Positions 18,377 to 28,142 of a stretch of DNA of 64,000 bases are shown piece by piece. Source of the stretch: Thermoflavifilum aggregans. GTDB taxonomy: Bacteria > Bacteroidota > Bacteroidia > Chitinophagales > Chitinophagaceae. The DNA lies in assembly GCF_002797735.1 (NCBI RefSeq), contig NZ_PGFG01000001.1, positions 1,054,001 through 1,118,000 of the forward strand. The letters run 5' to 3'. The number at the start of each line of letters is the position of its first letter. Within the stretch, counting starts at the first letter, position 1. The notes beneath the pieces are model-generated. The model had not been told where the DNA came from. It was given only the letters and a program-made list of their open reading frames with translations, and searched no databases. The translations under genes and the position numbers were made by a program.

Positions 18377-19753
18377 ATGAAAGGAATTACGCTGTTTTTG
18401 AGTTTTGCATTTGTTTCCGGCATATTCACTCCAAAGGCTTATACCCAGTCGCTTAGTTCTATTCAAACCCTGGAGGATTGTGTGGCTTATGCATTATCCC
18501 ACAGCCCTGATCTTCAACAATCATACCTGAATCGCGACATTACGCTGCATACCATCCGCAGCAAGCTAGCCGACTGGTATCCACAGATCGGGTTAAGTTT
18601 TGATCTCCAGCATTATCTGGAGCTGCCTACGTCTGTTTTCCCGAATTTTACCAATCCCAACGGGCCCAAACAGGAAGTGAAAGTGGGTGTTACCAATTCT
18701 TCCACGCTCACGTTTTCCGTGAATCAAACTTTATTCAACCAGGATGTACTGCTGGCTGTCCGTTCAGCGGGTGATGTAAAGCAGCAGACGGCGCAATCCA
18801 TTGTCGAGGATGAGATCAATACCATTGTCAATGTAAGCAAGGCCTATTACAATGTGCTCATTACCCAGCGCCAGCTTGATATTGCCGAAGAAGATATCGT
18901 GCGCCTGCGCAAAAGCATGGAAGATGCGTATGCACAATATCAGTCGGGCCTGGTAGATAAAACTGATTATGAAAGAGCAAAAATTGCCCTGAATAATGCC
19001 ATTGCCAATCGACAGGCGGTTGCTCAGCAGGTAAAGGTAGCTTATGTGTATCTGAAGCAACTGATGGGATTCCCGGCTGATAGCAGTTTTCAGCTGGCTT
19101 ATGATACCAGCCAGATGGATCAGAACGTATGGTTTGATACCACACAAGTCCTGCAATACAGCAACCGCATCGAATATCAATTGCTGCAAACCAACCGCCG
19201 CCTGTTGGTAGATGAGTGGCAGTATAACAAATGGAGTTTCCTGCCTTCGGTATCTGCTTTTTACAATTACAATCTGGCTTATCTGAACGACGAATTTTCG
19301 AAGGTATACAGCCGTAGTTTCCCCAATTCACTCATTGGCATTCAGCTGTCGTTGCCCATTTTCCAGGGCACCAAACGCATCCAGAACATTGCTATATCCA
19401 AGCTGGAAATTCAGCAGACGGATCTGGCCATCCAGGCCTTGCAGCATCAGATTCGTACAGAATATGAACAAGCATTGGCCAATTACAAAAGCAATCTGTA
19501 TAACTGGCAAACCCTGAAAGAAAATCTGGAGATGGCTCGCGATGTATATGAAACCCTGTCATTGCAATATCAGGCCGGTGTAAAAACCTATCTGGATGTC
19601 ATTACGGCGGAAACCGATCTGCGCACGGCTGAATTCAATTATTTAAATGCATTGCTGCAGGTGCTGTCCAGCAAGCTGGACGTGGAAAAAGCCATGGGTC
19701 TGATTCATGTTGCCGGCTATCGCTCATCTGCACAAACATCTGTCAAACCATAA
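18377..19753 (+). CDS. TolC-family outer-membrane efflux channel
   Basis: About 458 residues with a signal peptide (MKGITLFLSFAFVSGIF to TQ). It starts with LEDCVAYALSHSPDLQQSYL, the usual first repeat, and the second half repeats it with long coiled-coil helices (TDLAIQALQHQIRTEYEQALANYK, SLQYQAGVKTYLDVITAETDLR). The protein would form the trimeric outer-membrane duct for the membrane-fusion and RND pump genes that follow 17 bp and 1.2 kb later. The frame can start seven codons earlier at 18356; the second Met gives the better signal peptide. Confidence 0.9.
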   Translation: MKGITLFLSFAFVSGIFTPKAYTQSLSSIQTLEDCVAYALSHSPDLQQSYLNRDITLHTIRSKLADWYPQIGLSFDLQHYLELPTSVFPNFTNPNGPKQEVKVGVTNSSTLTFSVNQTLFNQDVLLAVRSAGDVKQQTAQSIVEDEINTIVNVSKAYYNVLITQRQLDIAEEDIVRLRKSMEDAYAQYQSGLVDKTDYERAKIALNNAIANRQAVAQQVKVAYVYLKQLMGFPADSSFQLAYDTSQMDQNVWFDTTQVLQYSNRIEYQLLQTNRRLLVDEWQYNKWSFLPSVSAFYNYNLAYLNDEFSKVYSRSFPNSLIGIQLSLPIFQGTKRIQNIAISKLEIQQTDLAIQALQHQIRTEYEQALANYKSNLYNWQTLKENLEMARDVYETLSLQYQAGVKTYLDVITAETDLRTAEFNYLNALLQVLSSKLDVEKAMGLIHVAGYRSSAQTSVKP

Positions 19754-19770
19754 AAAGAACGAAATAGACC

Positions 19771-20943
19771 ATGAATCAAATGCGATATGTTGCTATGAAA
19801 ATCATCTCAACTCTGTCAGTGGGTTCTGGTATGGTTTTGCTGTTAGCAAGCTGCCATCACAGCTCTCAGGCTCCGCAAATGCCACAGGCCGTTCCGGTAA
19901 GTGCTGTAGAGGTGCATACCCAGCCTGTTACCTATTACCAGTTTTACCCTGGAACCATCAGGGCACTCAATGTGGTACAGCTGCACGGCGATGTAAGCGG
20001 TTATATCACAGGTATATTTTTTAAAGACGGGCAATTTGTGGAGAAAGGACAGAAATTGTATGAAATTGACCGCCAGCAATACGAAGCCGCTTATCAGCAG
20101 GCCGTTGCCAATCTGCAGGTAGCACAGGCCAATCTGGAAAAGGCCAAGCAGGATGCAGAACGGTACCAGGAATTGAACCAGAAAAATGCGATTGCCAAAC
20201 AGACACTCGATCATGCGCTCTCCGATCTGAGAAGTGCCGAAGCCCAGGTAGCTGCCGCCAAGGCCAATGTGAATCAGGTGGCTACGAATCTGAAATATTC
20301 CCGCATTGTAGCTCCTTTCAGCGGCATCATTGGTATTTCGCAGGTGAGGCTGGGCTCATTGATAACACCCGGGCAAACCCTGCTGAATACCATTTCGTCG
20401 TATGATCCGATGGCAGTGGACTTCCAGGTTGATCAGAAAGAAATTCCCCATTTTTCTGACCTGCTGGCTCACGCGGCGGCGCATCGGGCTGATTCCACGT
20501 TTATGATTCAGCTTGCTGATGGTACCTTTTATCCCGAACCAGCCACCATTTCAGTCATCGACCGGGCTGTAGATCCGCAGACGGGCACCATTACCGTGCG
20601 CCTGCTGATACCTAACAGGCATAATTTGCTGCGTGATGGTATGAATTGCAATGTGCGGGTGGCCAATCGTTTGCCGGCCAGTACCATTCTGATTCCGCAA
20701 GTAGCTGTCACGGAGCAGCTGGGTGAACATTTTGTGTACGTGGTGCAGGGCGACAGCGTCGTGCAGCGGAAAATTGCACTGGGCTACCCGATTGGCAGCC
20801 AGTATGTGGTGCAAGATGGATTAAAGCCAGGTGAAAGGGTGGTTACACAGGGCATCCAGCGGCTGCGGCAGGGGGCTCATGTGATTGTTTCAGCCAATTC
20901 GGCCGCTGAGCGCACCGGCGCCGCACCGGCTTCATCTCATTAA
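19771..20943 (+). CDS. RND efflux periplasmic adaptor (AcrA/MexA-like lipoprotein)
   Basis: A 390-residue membrane fusion protein. The lipobox LLLASC places the lipidated Cys at about residue 28, so it is anchored in the inner membrane. The order is lipoyl half (VVQLHGDVSGYITGIFFKDG), an alpha-hairpin (about residues 105-165, rich in Gln/Ala/Lys), the second lipoyl half (ATNLKYSRIVAPFSGIIGI), a beta-barrel, and a membrane-proximal domain (GLKPGERVVTQGIQRLRQG). It bridges the TolC-type channel and the AcrB-type pump in this operon. Start choice between the ATGs at 19771, 19780 and 19795 is open. Confidence 0.92.
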   Translation: MNQMRYVAMKIISTLSVGSGMVLLLASCHHSSQAPQMPQAVPVSAVEVHTQPVTYYQFYPGTIRALNVVQLHGDVSGYITGIFFKDGQFVEKGQKLYEIDRQQYEAAYQQAVANLQVAQANLEKAKQDAERYQELNQKNAIAKQTLDHALSDLRSAEAQVAAAKANVNQVATNLKYSRIVAPFSGIIGISQVRLGSLITPGQTLLNTISSYDPMAVDFQVDQKEIPHFSDLLAHAAAHRADSTFMIQLADGTFYPEPATISVIDRAVDPQTGTITVRLLIPNRHNLLRDGMNCNVRVANRLPASTILIPQVAVTEQLGEHFVYVVQGDSVVQRKIALGYPIGSQYVVQDGLKPGERVVTQGIQRLRQGAHVIVSANSAAERTGAAPASSH

Positions 20944-20984
20944 CGAACAGGCAAGGAGTTTCACAGCATTGAATTCAGGCGACT

Positions 20985-23900
20985 ATGATTGCAAATGTAT
21001 TTATCAAGAGACCCATCACGGCGATTGTGATTGCAATTATCATCACCCTATTGGGCATTTTATCCATACTCAATCTTCCCATTTCGCAGTATCCTGACAT
21101 TACACCGCCGGTAGTCACGGTGTCAGCCAACTACACAGGTGCCGATGCCCAGACAGTAGAGCAAACGGTTACAACACCTATTGAAACCCAGGTTAACGGT
21201 ACGCCTGGTATGGAGTACATGCAGAGTACTAGCACCAGCAGCGGTACCAGCAGTATCAATGTGACCTTTAACCTGGGGACTAACGTTGACATTGCAGCGC
21301 TGGACGTACAGAACCGGGTGAGTATAGCGGCTCCGCAGCTACCCTCGGAAGTGCAACGCTTGGGCGTGACTGTGCGGAAAAGAAACCCCAGCATCTTGAT
21401 GCTGGTAGCCTTGTATTCACCACATGGTACCCATAGCCCCGAGTTTTTGAGCAATTATGCCAATATTTACGTAAAAGATGCTTTGCTGCGGGTAAATGGG
21501 GTGGGGGATGTATTTACCCGTGGTGCAGACTTTAGCATGCGCGTGTGGCTGAAGCCCGATAAGCTGGCAGCCTTGGGGCTTACTCCAGGTGATGTGGTTG
21601 CAGCCCTGCAATCCCAGAACCTGCAAGTAGCTGCCGGCTCTATTGGCATGCCTCCACAGGACACTACCCAGGCTTTCCAGTATACCGTATTCACCAACAG
21701 CCGACTCAGCAAGCCAGAAGATTTTGCCAATGTGGTGATTCGATCTGATCCCCAGACCGGAGCACTGGTTCATCTGAAAGATGTGGCACGGGTAGAGCTG
21801 GGAAAATTTACCTATGATGATTATTCGTACGTGGATGGCAAGCGAGCCACTTTTCTGCTCATATTCCAGACCCCCAACAGCAACGCCCTGGAAACCTACC
21901 AGGGTGTGGTGGAAGCTATGAAGCAGCTCAAAAAAACATTCCCCAGCGATGTAGATTACATGATTCCTTTTGAATCGGTATCAGTCATTCAGGTATCCAT
22001 TCATGAGGTGGTGATTACCCTGCTGGAGGCGTTGGTACTGGTGATTCTGGTGGTTTTCCTGTTTTTGCAGAACTGGCGGGCTACCCTAATCCCGGTGCTG
22101 GTAATTCCTGTTTCTATCATCGGCACTTTTACCTTTTTCACCCTGCTTGGATTTACCATCAATAAGCTTACGCTCTTTGGCTTTGTGCTTGCCATCGGTA
22201 TTGTGGTGGACGACGCTATTGTAGTTACTGAAGCGGTGGAGCATTACATGAGCAGTCGCAATATTCCGGCTAAGGAAGCTACTATACTGGCCATGAAAGA
22301 TATTTCCGGACCGGTCATTGCCATTGCGCTGATTCTGGCTTCGGTGTTTATTCCTGTAGGGTTCATTCCGGGTATTGTGGGTAAGCTCTACCAGCAGTTT
22401 GCCATCACCATTGCCATTTCGGTGCTGATATCGGCCTTCCTGGCGCTTTCTCTTACGCCTGCCTTGTGTACCCTGTTGCTTAAGCCGATGGAATTTGATG
22501 AACATTCCCGCGGATTGAACCGGTTCTTTTATCTGTTTAACAGATGGTTCAGAAAAACCACTTTAAATTACACCGTTGCCGTGCGCAAAGCCATAGCGGC
22601 ATCCCGATACATCATCATTCTGCTCGTATGCATCATTGTGGCGGCTATTTTGCTGTTCAAACACAAGCCTACCGGTTTTATTCCAACTGAAGATGAAGGT
22701 CGGCTTTACATCACCTTTGAACTACCTGAGGCAGCCTCTACTACCCGGACTGTGCAGGTACTCGATTCCATTATGTACATCCTGCAGCAGACACCGGGTG
22801 TCGGCCATTTTGCAGGGCTTGCCAGCCTGAATGTCGTTACCTTTTCTACCAAATCAAACAGCGGTACCATCTTTTGCCAGCTGAAACCCTGGGATGAAAG
22901 AAAATCCAAATCCGAACAGTTGTTTGCCATTATTGGACAGCTGCAGCGCAGGTTTGCCGCCATCAAGGATGCCAATATTGTAGTGATTCCTCCTCCTGCC
23001 ATTCCCGGGCTGGGTGCAACGGCTGGTTTTACCTTTGAAATTGAGGACAGAGCCGGTACGGATGATCTACAGACTTTTGAATCGGTAGTCAGGCGCTTTG
23101 TGGCCGCAGCCAACCAGCGCCCGGAAATCAGCAATGCCTTTTCCTTTTTCACGGCTCATACTCCTTCCTACCGGGTGGATGTAGATCGGGATCAGTGTGA
23201 AAAAATGGGCGTAAACATTGCTGATGTCTACAACACGTTACAGACCTATCTGGGTAGTTCGTATGTGAATGATTTCACCATTTATGGCCGTAACTTTCAT
23301 GTGGTGGCTCAAGCCGATACCCAATACCGCAGTACGATACATGATTTATCGGATTACTACGTGCGGAACAACCAGGGACAGATGATTCCCCTGAGCAATC
23401 TAGTTACCTACCGGACAATCGAGACGGCTCCGCTGATTTCGCATTACAACCTGTTTCGCTCGGCAGAAGTCAATGGCAATGCAGCTCCCGGTTACAGCAG
23501 CGGGGACGCCATTAAAGCCCTGCAGGAAGTGGCGGCACAGGTATTGCCCAATGGTTACGGATATGAATTTTCTGGCCTGAGCAGGGAAGAAATTCAAGCA
23601 GGCTCCAAAACGGTCTATATTTTCATGCTTTCCGTGATTTTCGTGTTCTTGTTGCTGGCAGCCTTGTATGAAAGCTGGTCGGTACCTTTTGCTGTATTAC
23701 TGGCAGTGCCGCTGGCTGCCTTTGGAGCCATTTTAACCCTGACTTTCACAACCAGCTTGTCGAACAGCGTATATGCCCAGATTGGATTGGTGACGCTCAT
23801 TGGACTGGCGGCCAAGAATGCCATCCTAATTGTGGAGTTTGCCAAAGAGCGTGTCGACCGTGGCATGCAGGAGATCAATGCTACCCTGGAAGCATCCCAG

Positions 23901-24164
23901 CTCAGGCTAAGGCCTATTCTGATGACTTCTCTGGCCTTTATTTTTGGCGTGGCTCCGCTGGCGCTGGCTACGGGTGCGGGGGCAGTATCCCGGCAAACCA
24001 TTGGATTTACTGTTCTGGGCGGTATGCTGGCAGCTACGCTGTTGGGGATATTTACCGTACCCGTATTGTTCGTATCTATCATCCGGCTGGCTTATGGAAA
24101 AGAAAAACTCCGGGAGTTGCAATCCAGAGCTGCAGCCGAAGAGATGCCTCATGAGCCGATATAA
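20985..24164 (+). CDS. RND multidrug efflux pump, HAE1 (AcrB) family
   Basis: A 1059-residue inner-membrane proton antiporter. It has the first transmembrane helix at the N-terminus (FIKRPITAIVIAIIITLLG), the porter-domain signature GADAQTVEQTVTTPIE, and the transmembrane relay motif GIVVDDAIVVTEAVE with adjacent aspartates near residues 408-410, equivalent to Asp407/408 of AcrB. The second half has FIFGVAPLALATGAGA and the GLAAKNAILIVEF motif. Length equals that of AcrB. Likely substrates are hydrophobic drugs or toxic lipophiles, with no direct evidence for a specific one. It closes the tripartite operon. Confidence 0.94.
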   Translation: MIANVFIKRPITAIVIAIIITLLGILSILNLPISQYPDITPPVVTVSANYTGADAQTVEQTVTTPIETQVNGTPGMEYMQSTSTSSGTSSINVTFNLGTNVDIAALDVQNRVSIAAPQLPSEVQRLGVTVRKRNPSILMLVALYSPHGTHSPEFLSNYANIYVKDALLRVNGVGDVFTRGADFSMRVWLKPDKLAALGLTPGDVVAALQSQNLQVAAGSIGMPPQDTTQAFQYTVFTNSRLSKPEDFANVVIRSDPQTGALVHLKDVARVELGKFTYDDYSYVDGKRATFLLIFQTPNSNALETYQGVVEAMKQLKKTFPSDVDYMIPFESVSVIQVSIHEVVITLLEALVLVILVVFLFLQNWRATLIPVLVIPVSIIGTFTFFTLLGFTINKLTLFGFVLAIGIVVDDAIVVTEAVEHYMSSRNIPAKEATILAMKDISGPVIAIALILASVFIPVGFIPGIVGKLYQQFAITIAISVLISAFLALSLTPALCTLLLKPMEFDEHSRGLNRFFYLFNRWFRKTTLNYTVAVRKAIAASRYIIILLVCIIVAAILLFKHKPTGFIPTEDEGRLYITFELPEAASTTRTVQVLDSIMYILQQTPGVGHFAGLASLNVVTFSTKSNSGTIFCQLKPWDERKSKSEQLFAIIGQLQRRFAAIKDANIVVIPPPAIPGLGATAGFTFEIEDRAGTDDLQTFESVVRRFVAAANQRPEISNAFSFFTAHTPSYRVDVDRDQCEKMGVNIADVYNTLQTYLGSSYVNDFTIYGRNFHVVAQADTQYRSTIHDLSDYYVRNNQGQMIPLSNLVTYRTIETAPLISHYNLFRSAEVNGNAAPGYSSGDAIKALQEVAAQVLPNGYGYEFSGLSREEIQAGSKTVYIFMLSVIFVFLLLAALYESWSVPFAVLLAVPLAAFGAILTLTFTTSLSNSVYAQIGLVTLIGLAAKNAILIVEFAKERVDRGMQEINATLEASQLRLRPILMTSLAFIFGVAPLALATGAGAVSRQTIGFTVLGGMLAATLLGIFTVPVLFVSIIRLAYGKEKLRELQSRAAAEEMPHEPI

Positions 24165-24186
24165 TATCCGGTTGTAGGCAATCTGG

Positions 24187-24194
24187 TATTTTTG
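24187..24194 (+). promoter_or_regulatory. -7 promoter box for trhO
   Basis: TATTTTTG fits TAnnTTTG and lies 55 bp before the trhO ATG, in the gap after the efflux operon. No good TTTG is found at the expected -33 distance, so support is partial. Confidence 0.35.
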
Positions 24195-24249
24195 CATCCA
24201 CCGGCAAAAGCAGATGGCCGGGTTCGTGTGAATTAGATTTGATTTGGCT

Positions 24250-25326
24250 ATGATACCAGCGCACAGTTTTGTTTCCGATAAGAATAGCTTTTCTCGGAAT
24301 GAGCGGGTTGTATCGTTCTACCGGTATGTGCCGGTAGCAGATCCGGTTGTTTTCCGGGAAGAGTTGCTGCACCGGTTTTCCGGATGGCAAATCCTTGGGC
24401 GGATTTATATTGCCCGGGAAGGAATCAATGCCCAGATCAGCGTACCGGAATCGTATGTAGAAGATTTTGTTGCTTTCGTACGCCATCATCCTTTGTTGGG
24501 CAACGAAGTGTTGCTGAACTGGGCTGTGGATCAGCAGCGTTTGTCTTTTCAGAAGCTGAAAATCAAAATAAGGCCAAAGATTGTAGCCGACGGCATTGAC
24601 GATCCGCAGTTCATGCTGTCGCAAAAAGGTATTTATCTCGATGCCCAACAATTCAATGAACTGACAGACAGACCCGAGACGCTCGTGGTAGACATGCGCA
24701 ATCATTATGAGTATGAAGTAGGGCATTTTGAACGCGCCTTGCAGGTACCTGCCGACACGTTTCGTGAGCAGTTGCCGCTGGCGGCAGAGATGCTCAGAGG
24801 ACTGGAAGATCGCCCAATTGTGATGTATTGTACCGGAGGGATTCGTTGCGAAAAAGCCAGCGCTTGGTTGCTGCACAAGGGATTTAAACAGGTTTATCAT
24901 CTTCGCGGAGGCATTATTGAATATGTGCGGCAGGTCAGGCAAAAAGGCCTGCCCAATAAGTTTCATGGGAAAAATTTTGTTTTTGATGCCCGTATGAGCG
25001 AACGGATTACCGATGAAATCATCGGACGCTGTTACCTGTGTGGCCGGCCCAGTGACCGGCAGGTGAACTGCAGCAATGATGCCTGTCACATGCTGATCAT
25101 CCAGTGCGAAGATTGTGCCCGTGAATATGAAGGATGCTGTAGCAGGGATTGCCAGGAGGTAATTCACCTGCCAGCCGATCAGCAAAAACTCATTCGCCGG
25201 CTGGCTGCCCGGCTGCAGCCGGGGTTCTGCAATGCCCGCATCCGGCGGGAGCAACCCCTGATGGCCAGCCTGAAAGACCTGATCCAGCAAGGCAAGTGGC
25301 AGGTTTATTTATCCCACCACAGGTGA
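24250..25326 (+). CDS. trhO: tRNA uridine(34) hydroxylase, rhodanese-type
   Basis: A 358-residue protein of the YceA/TrhO family, which makes 5-hydroxyuridine at position 34 of tRNAs. The N-terminal acylphosphatase-like domain has ILGRIYIAREGINAQIS (about 50-66); the rhodanese domain has VVDMRNHYEYEVGHFERA and the catalytic loop MYCTGGIRCEKAS (about 194-206). The C-terminal Cys-rich part (CYLCGRPSDRQVNC, then CEDCAREYEGCCSRDC, about 260-300) is the family extension and may bind metal. The frame opens at a TTG six bases upstream, but the ATG is the likelier start. It is a lone gene between the efflux operon and the PBP gene. Confidence 0.92.
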   Translation: MIPAHSFVSDKNSFSRNERVVSFYRYVPVADPVVFREELLHRFSGWQILGRIYIAREGINAQISVPESYVEDFVAFVRHHPLLGNEVLLNWAVDQQRLSFQKLKIKIRPKIVADGIDDPQFMLSQKGIYLDAQQFNELTDRPETLVVDMRNHYEYEVGHFERALQVPADTFREQLPLAAEMLRGLEDRPIVMYCTGGIRCEKASAWLLHKGFKQVYHLRGGIIEYVRQVRQKGLPNKFHGKNFVFDARMSERITDEIIGRCYLCGRPSDRQVNCSNDACHMLIIQCEDCAREYEGCCSRDCQEVIHLPADQQKLIRRLAARLQPGFCNARIRREQPLMASLKDLIQQGKWQVYLSHHR

Positions 25327-25702
25327 TCGCTGAGTTGGACGGATGGGACATTCTGCCCGTTGCGGGTGGTCTCTACACTGGGATAATCTACCCGCCTAAT
25401 GAATGTGGATAATGCTGCATTGACCGGCAACACTTCAGTTTTGGCCGGAGTTACCAGTACTCATGGATTCAAAATTTCCAATGATAGAAATAGAGGAATA
25501 ACTATTTGTTCGGGATGCATTTTTCAAAAGCATTTTAGATCAGGCATACCATGTTTAATTTTTTACGAATTCGATCATTATCATTATCAGAAATAAAATA
25601 AAAATTGTAACAAAAAACAGGTGTTTTTCTTTAACTTTTTGAAAATACCCTGCATTGCTGCAATTTTGATAGCTTTGCCGGAAAGCAATGGAATAAGCTG
25701 AT
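25327..25702 (+). promoter_or_regulatory. Intergenic region with -7 box before the PBP gene
   Basis: A 376-bp gap. The right end has TAGCTTTG at 25670-25677, a match to TAnnTTTG, 25 bp before the PBP ATG; a TTTG at 25638-25641 is farther upstream than the normal -33 spacing. The middle is AT-rich with a Lys/Asn-rich short frame that has no homology I recognise. No RNA gene or terminator hairpin is evident. Confidence 0.4.
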
Positions 25703-28078
25703 ATGGCTCAATCGGATATTCATCCTTCGGTAAAGATCCTGTGGAAGGTATTTTTCATTGGATTGGGTCTGTTTGTGCTCATCCTGTTGTTGACCAACTG
25801 GGGCGTGTTTGGTTATATGCCTTCTTTGAAAGACCTGGAAAATCCGCAGGCTGCGCTGGCTTCAGAGGTTTTTGCTTCGGATGGCACGCCGATGGGAAAA
25901 TATTATCTGCAAAACCAGGATCGCACGTATTGTGAATTCAAAGACATTTCTCCCAATGTCATTCATGCACTGATAGCTACAGAAGATATACGTTTTTATC
26001 AGCACAGCGGTATTGATCCGAAAGGAACCATTGCCATCCCTTTTTATTTGCTGATAGGCAAAAAGCGCGGATCCAGCACCATTACCCAGCAGCTGGCGTT
26101 TAATTTATTCAACGGGCACCGAGCTGCAAATCCCGTTGTTCGTGCTTTTCAGAAGCTGAAAGAATGGATATTGGCAGTGAAACTGGAACGTTATTTTACA
26201 AAAGATGAAATCCTGGCATTGTACCTGAATACCGTTCCCTTCAGTGAGAACGTGTATGGCATTAAAAATGCCGCGCGTACATTTTTCAATAAAAATCCCG
26301 ATGCACTCGATGTAGATGAAGCAGCCACCTTGATTGGCATGCTGAAAGGGACCACATTGTACAATCCGCGCCGCAATCCGGTGGCTGCCCTGAACCGGCG
26401 CAATACAGTCATTGAACGCATGGCCGATGCGGGTTTTCTGACCCGTGCACAGGCTGCAGCCTATGAAGCACAACCCATCCGCCTGCAGTATAACAAGCTG
26501 GATCATAATGACGGCATAGCTCCCTATTTCCGGGAATATATCAAAGAAGCCATTCTGAAACCCTGGTGTGCCACACATAAAAAAGCAGATGGTTCATCGT
26601 ATGATTTATATCGCGATGGCCTGCGGATCTATACAACTATCAATCCACGCATGCAGCAATACGCAGAAGAAGCTGTGGCCAGGCATCTTTCTTACCTGCA
26701 GAAGGTTTTCAATGCACAGACCTACATCAAAAACGGTTCCGTGTGGAAGAATTATCAGAATGTGCTGATCGATGCGATGAAATCATCAGACCGCTGGCAG
26801 GCGATGAAGGATGCTGGTCTGAGCGATGCAGAAATTGAACAGTTTTTCTATCATCAGAAAGTGCCCATGAAAGTATTTGCGTGGAATCGTTCGGTAAATG
26901 GCATCCGCAATACCATTGATACGATGATGACGCCTATAGATTCCATCAAATACATGCAGCAGTTTTTGCAATGCGGCATGCTGGTGATGGATCCAGAAAG
27001 TGGGGAAGTGAAAGCCTGGGTGGGTGGTGATGATTTTCGCTACTTCAAGTATGATCATGTCAACATCAATACCAAACGACAGGTAGGCTCTACCATCAAA
27101 CCGTTTTTATATTATCTGGCAATAGCCAATGGATTCACACCCTCTACCATTGTACCCAATCTGCCGGTTGTATTTCCTGATTTTCAGAATTACAGTCCAC
27201 ATAACGCAGAAAATGATACAGCCACTTATGTAACGCTTGCCGATGCCCTAGCGGAATCATTGAACAATGTGGCTGCCTATCTGATTAAGATTATTGGTCC
27301 GGCCACTTTTGCAGATTTTCTGAAAAATAAAATCGGCATTCAGAGTCCGGTTCCGCCTTATCCGTCCATTGCGTTGGGTTCGCCCGATATTTCGGTCTAT
27401 GAAATGGTGCGCGGTTATACGATTTTTCCGGATAAAGGCATTTTAACCGAACCATTGTTGATTACACGTATTGAAGATCGAAACGGGAATGTGTTGCAAT
27501 CCTTTGCTCCGCAAAAGCGCGATGTGATCAATGAACGCGATGCCTATACCATGGTGCAGATGATGGAAGGCGTGGTGAATCATGGAACGGGAGTACGGTT
27601 GCGTTATCAGTTTGGATTCACGGGCGATATGGCCGGGAAAACAGGTACGACAAACGATTATACGGATGGCTGGTTTATTGGTTTCACTCCTCAGTTGTTG
27701 GCCGGTGTGTGGGTGGGATGTGATCATACTTTTCTGCATTTTACTACGCTGGCTAATGGGCAGGGAGCCAATACGGGTTTGCCTGTATGGGGTTATTTCT
27801 TTCAGAAGGTCTTTGCCGATCCCACGCTGGGCATCAGCCAAAGTGCCACATTTGAACCACCGGCTTCCTATCAAAGCCAGCCTATGACGGGTCAGCCTTA
27901 CGGTCAACCGGGCATGAATGCAGCTGAACCCACAGTTCCGGAAGCCCAGAATTTGGGTAGTGGTACGGCAAGCGATTATCTGCATCCTGAACCTAATGCA
28001 AACCATGCAAATGACCAAAAGGATCCGCAGAAGCCCAAGGCTTTGATGCCTCCTCCGCAGGGTGGGCATCATCCCTGA
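25703..28078 (+). CDS. Class A penicillin-binding protein 1A (transglycosylase/transpeptidase)
   Basis: A 791-residue bifunctional peptidoglycan synthase. One transmembrane helix lies at about residues 13-35. The GT51 domain shows ATEDIRFYQHSGID with the catalytic Glu (about 93-106) and GSSTITQQLAFNLF (about 124-137). The transpeptidase domain has the SxxK motif in VGSTIKPFLYYL, the SxN motif in AESLNNVAAYL, and AGKTGTTNDYTDGWF. The last ~75 residues are a Pro/Gln/Asn-rich tail without a fold signature. Comparable to mrcA/ponA genes; the PBP1a versus 1b distinction is not meaningful here. Confidence 0.93.
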   Translation: MAQSDIHPSVKILWKVFFIGLGLFVLILLLTNWGVFGYMPSLKDLENPQAALASEVFASDGTPMGKYYLQNQDRTYCEFKDISPNVIHALIATEDIRFYQHSGIDPKGTIAIPFYLLIGKKRGSSTITQQLAFNLFNGHRAANPVVRAFQKLKEWILAVKLERYFTKDEILALYLNTVPFSENVYGIKNAARTFFNKNPDALDVDEAATLIGMLKGTTLYNPRRNPVAALNRRNTVIERMADAGFLTRAQAAAYEAQPIRLQYNKLDHNDGIAPYFREYIKEAILKPWCATHKKADGSSYDLYRDGLRIYTTINPRMQQYAEEAVARHLSYLQKVFNAQTYIKNGSVWKNYQNVLIDAMKSSDRWQAMKDAGLSDAEIEQFFYHQKVPMKVFAWNRSVNGIRNTIDTMMTPIDSIKYMQQFLQCGMLVMDPESGEVKAWVGGDDFRYFKYDHVNINTKRQVGSTIKPFLYYLAIANGFTPSTIVPNLPVVFPDFQNYSPHNAENDTATYVTLADALAESLNNVAAYLIKIIGPATFADFLKNKIGIQSPVPPYPSIALGSPDISVYEMVRGYTIFPDKGILTEPLLITRIEDRNGNVLQSFAPQKRDVINERDAYTMVQMMEGVVNHGTGVRLRYQFGFTGDMAGKTGTTNDYTDGWFIGFTPQLLAGVWVGCDHTFLHFTTLANGQGANTGLPVWGYFFQKVFADPTLGISQSATFEPPASYQSQPMTGQPYGQPGMNAAEPTVPEAQNLGSGTASDYLHPEPNANHANDQKDPQKPKALMPPPQGGHHP

Positions 28079-28142
28079 AAAAATTTTTGAAACAACAGCA
28101 GACCTGCAGGTTTGCTTTATTTGATGTTTTAATCAAATCACC

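Noticed and set aside
24079-25290. 403-codon frame antisense to trhO
   Set aside because: It lies wholly opposite a clearly conserved gene and its sequence has no family signature.
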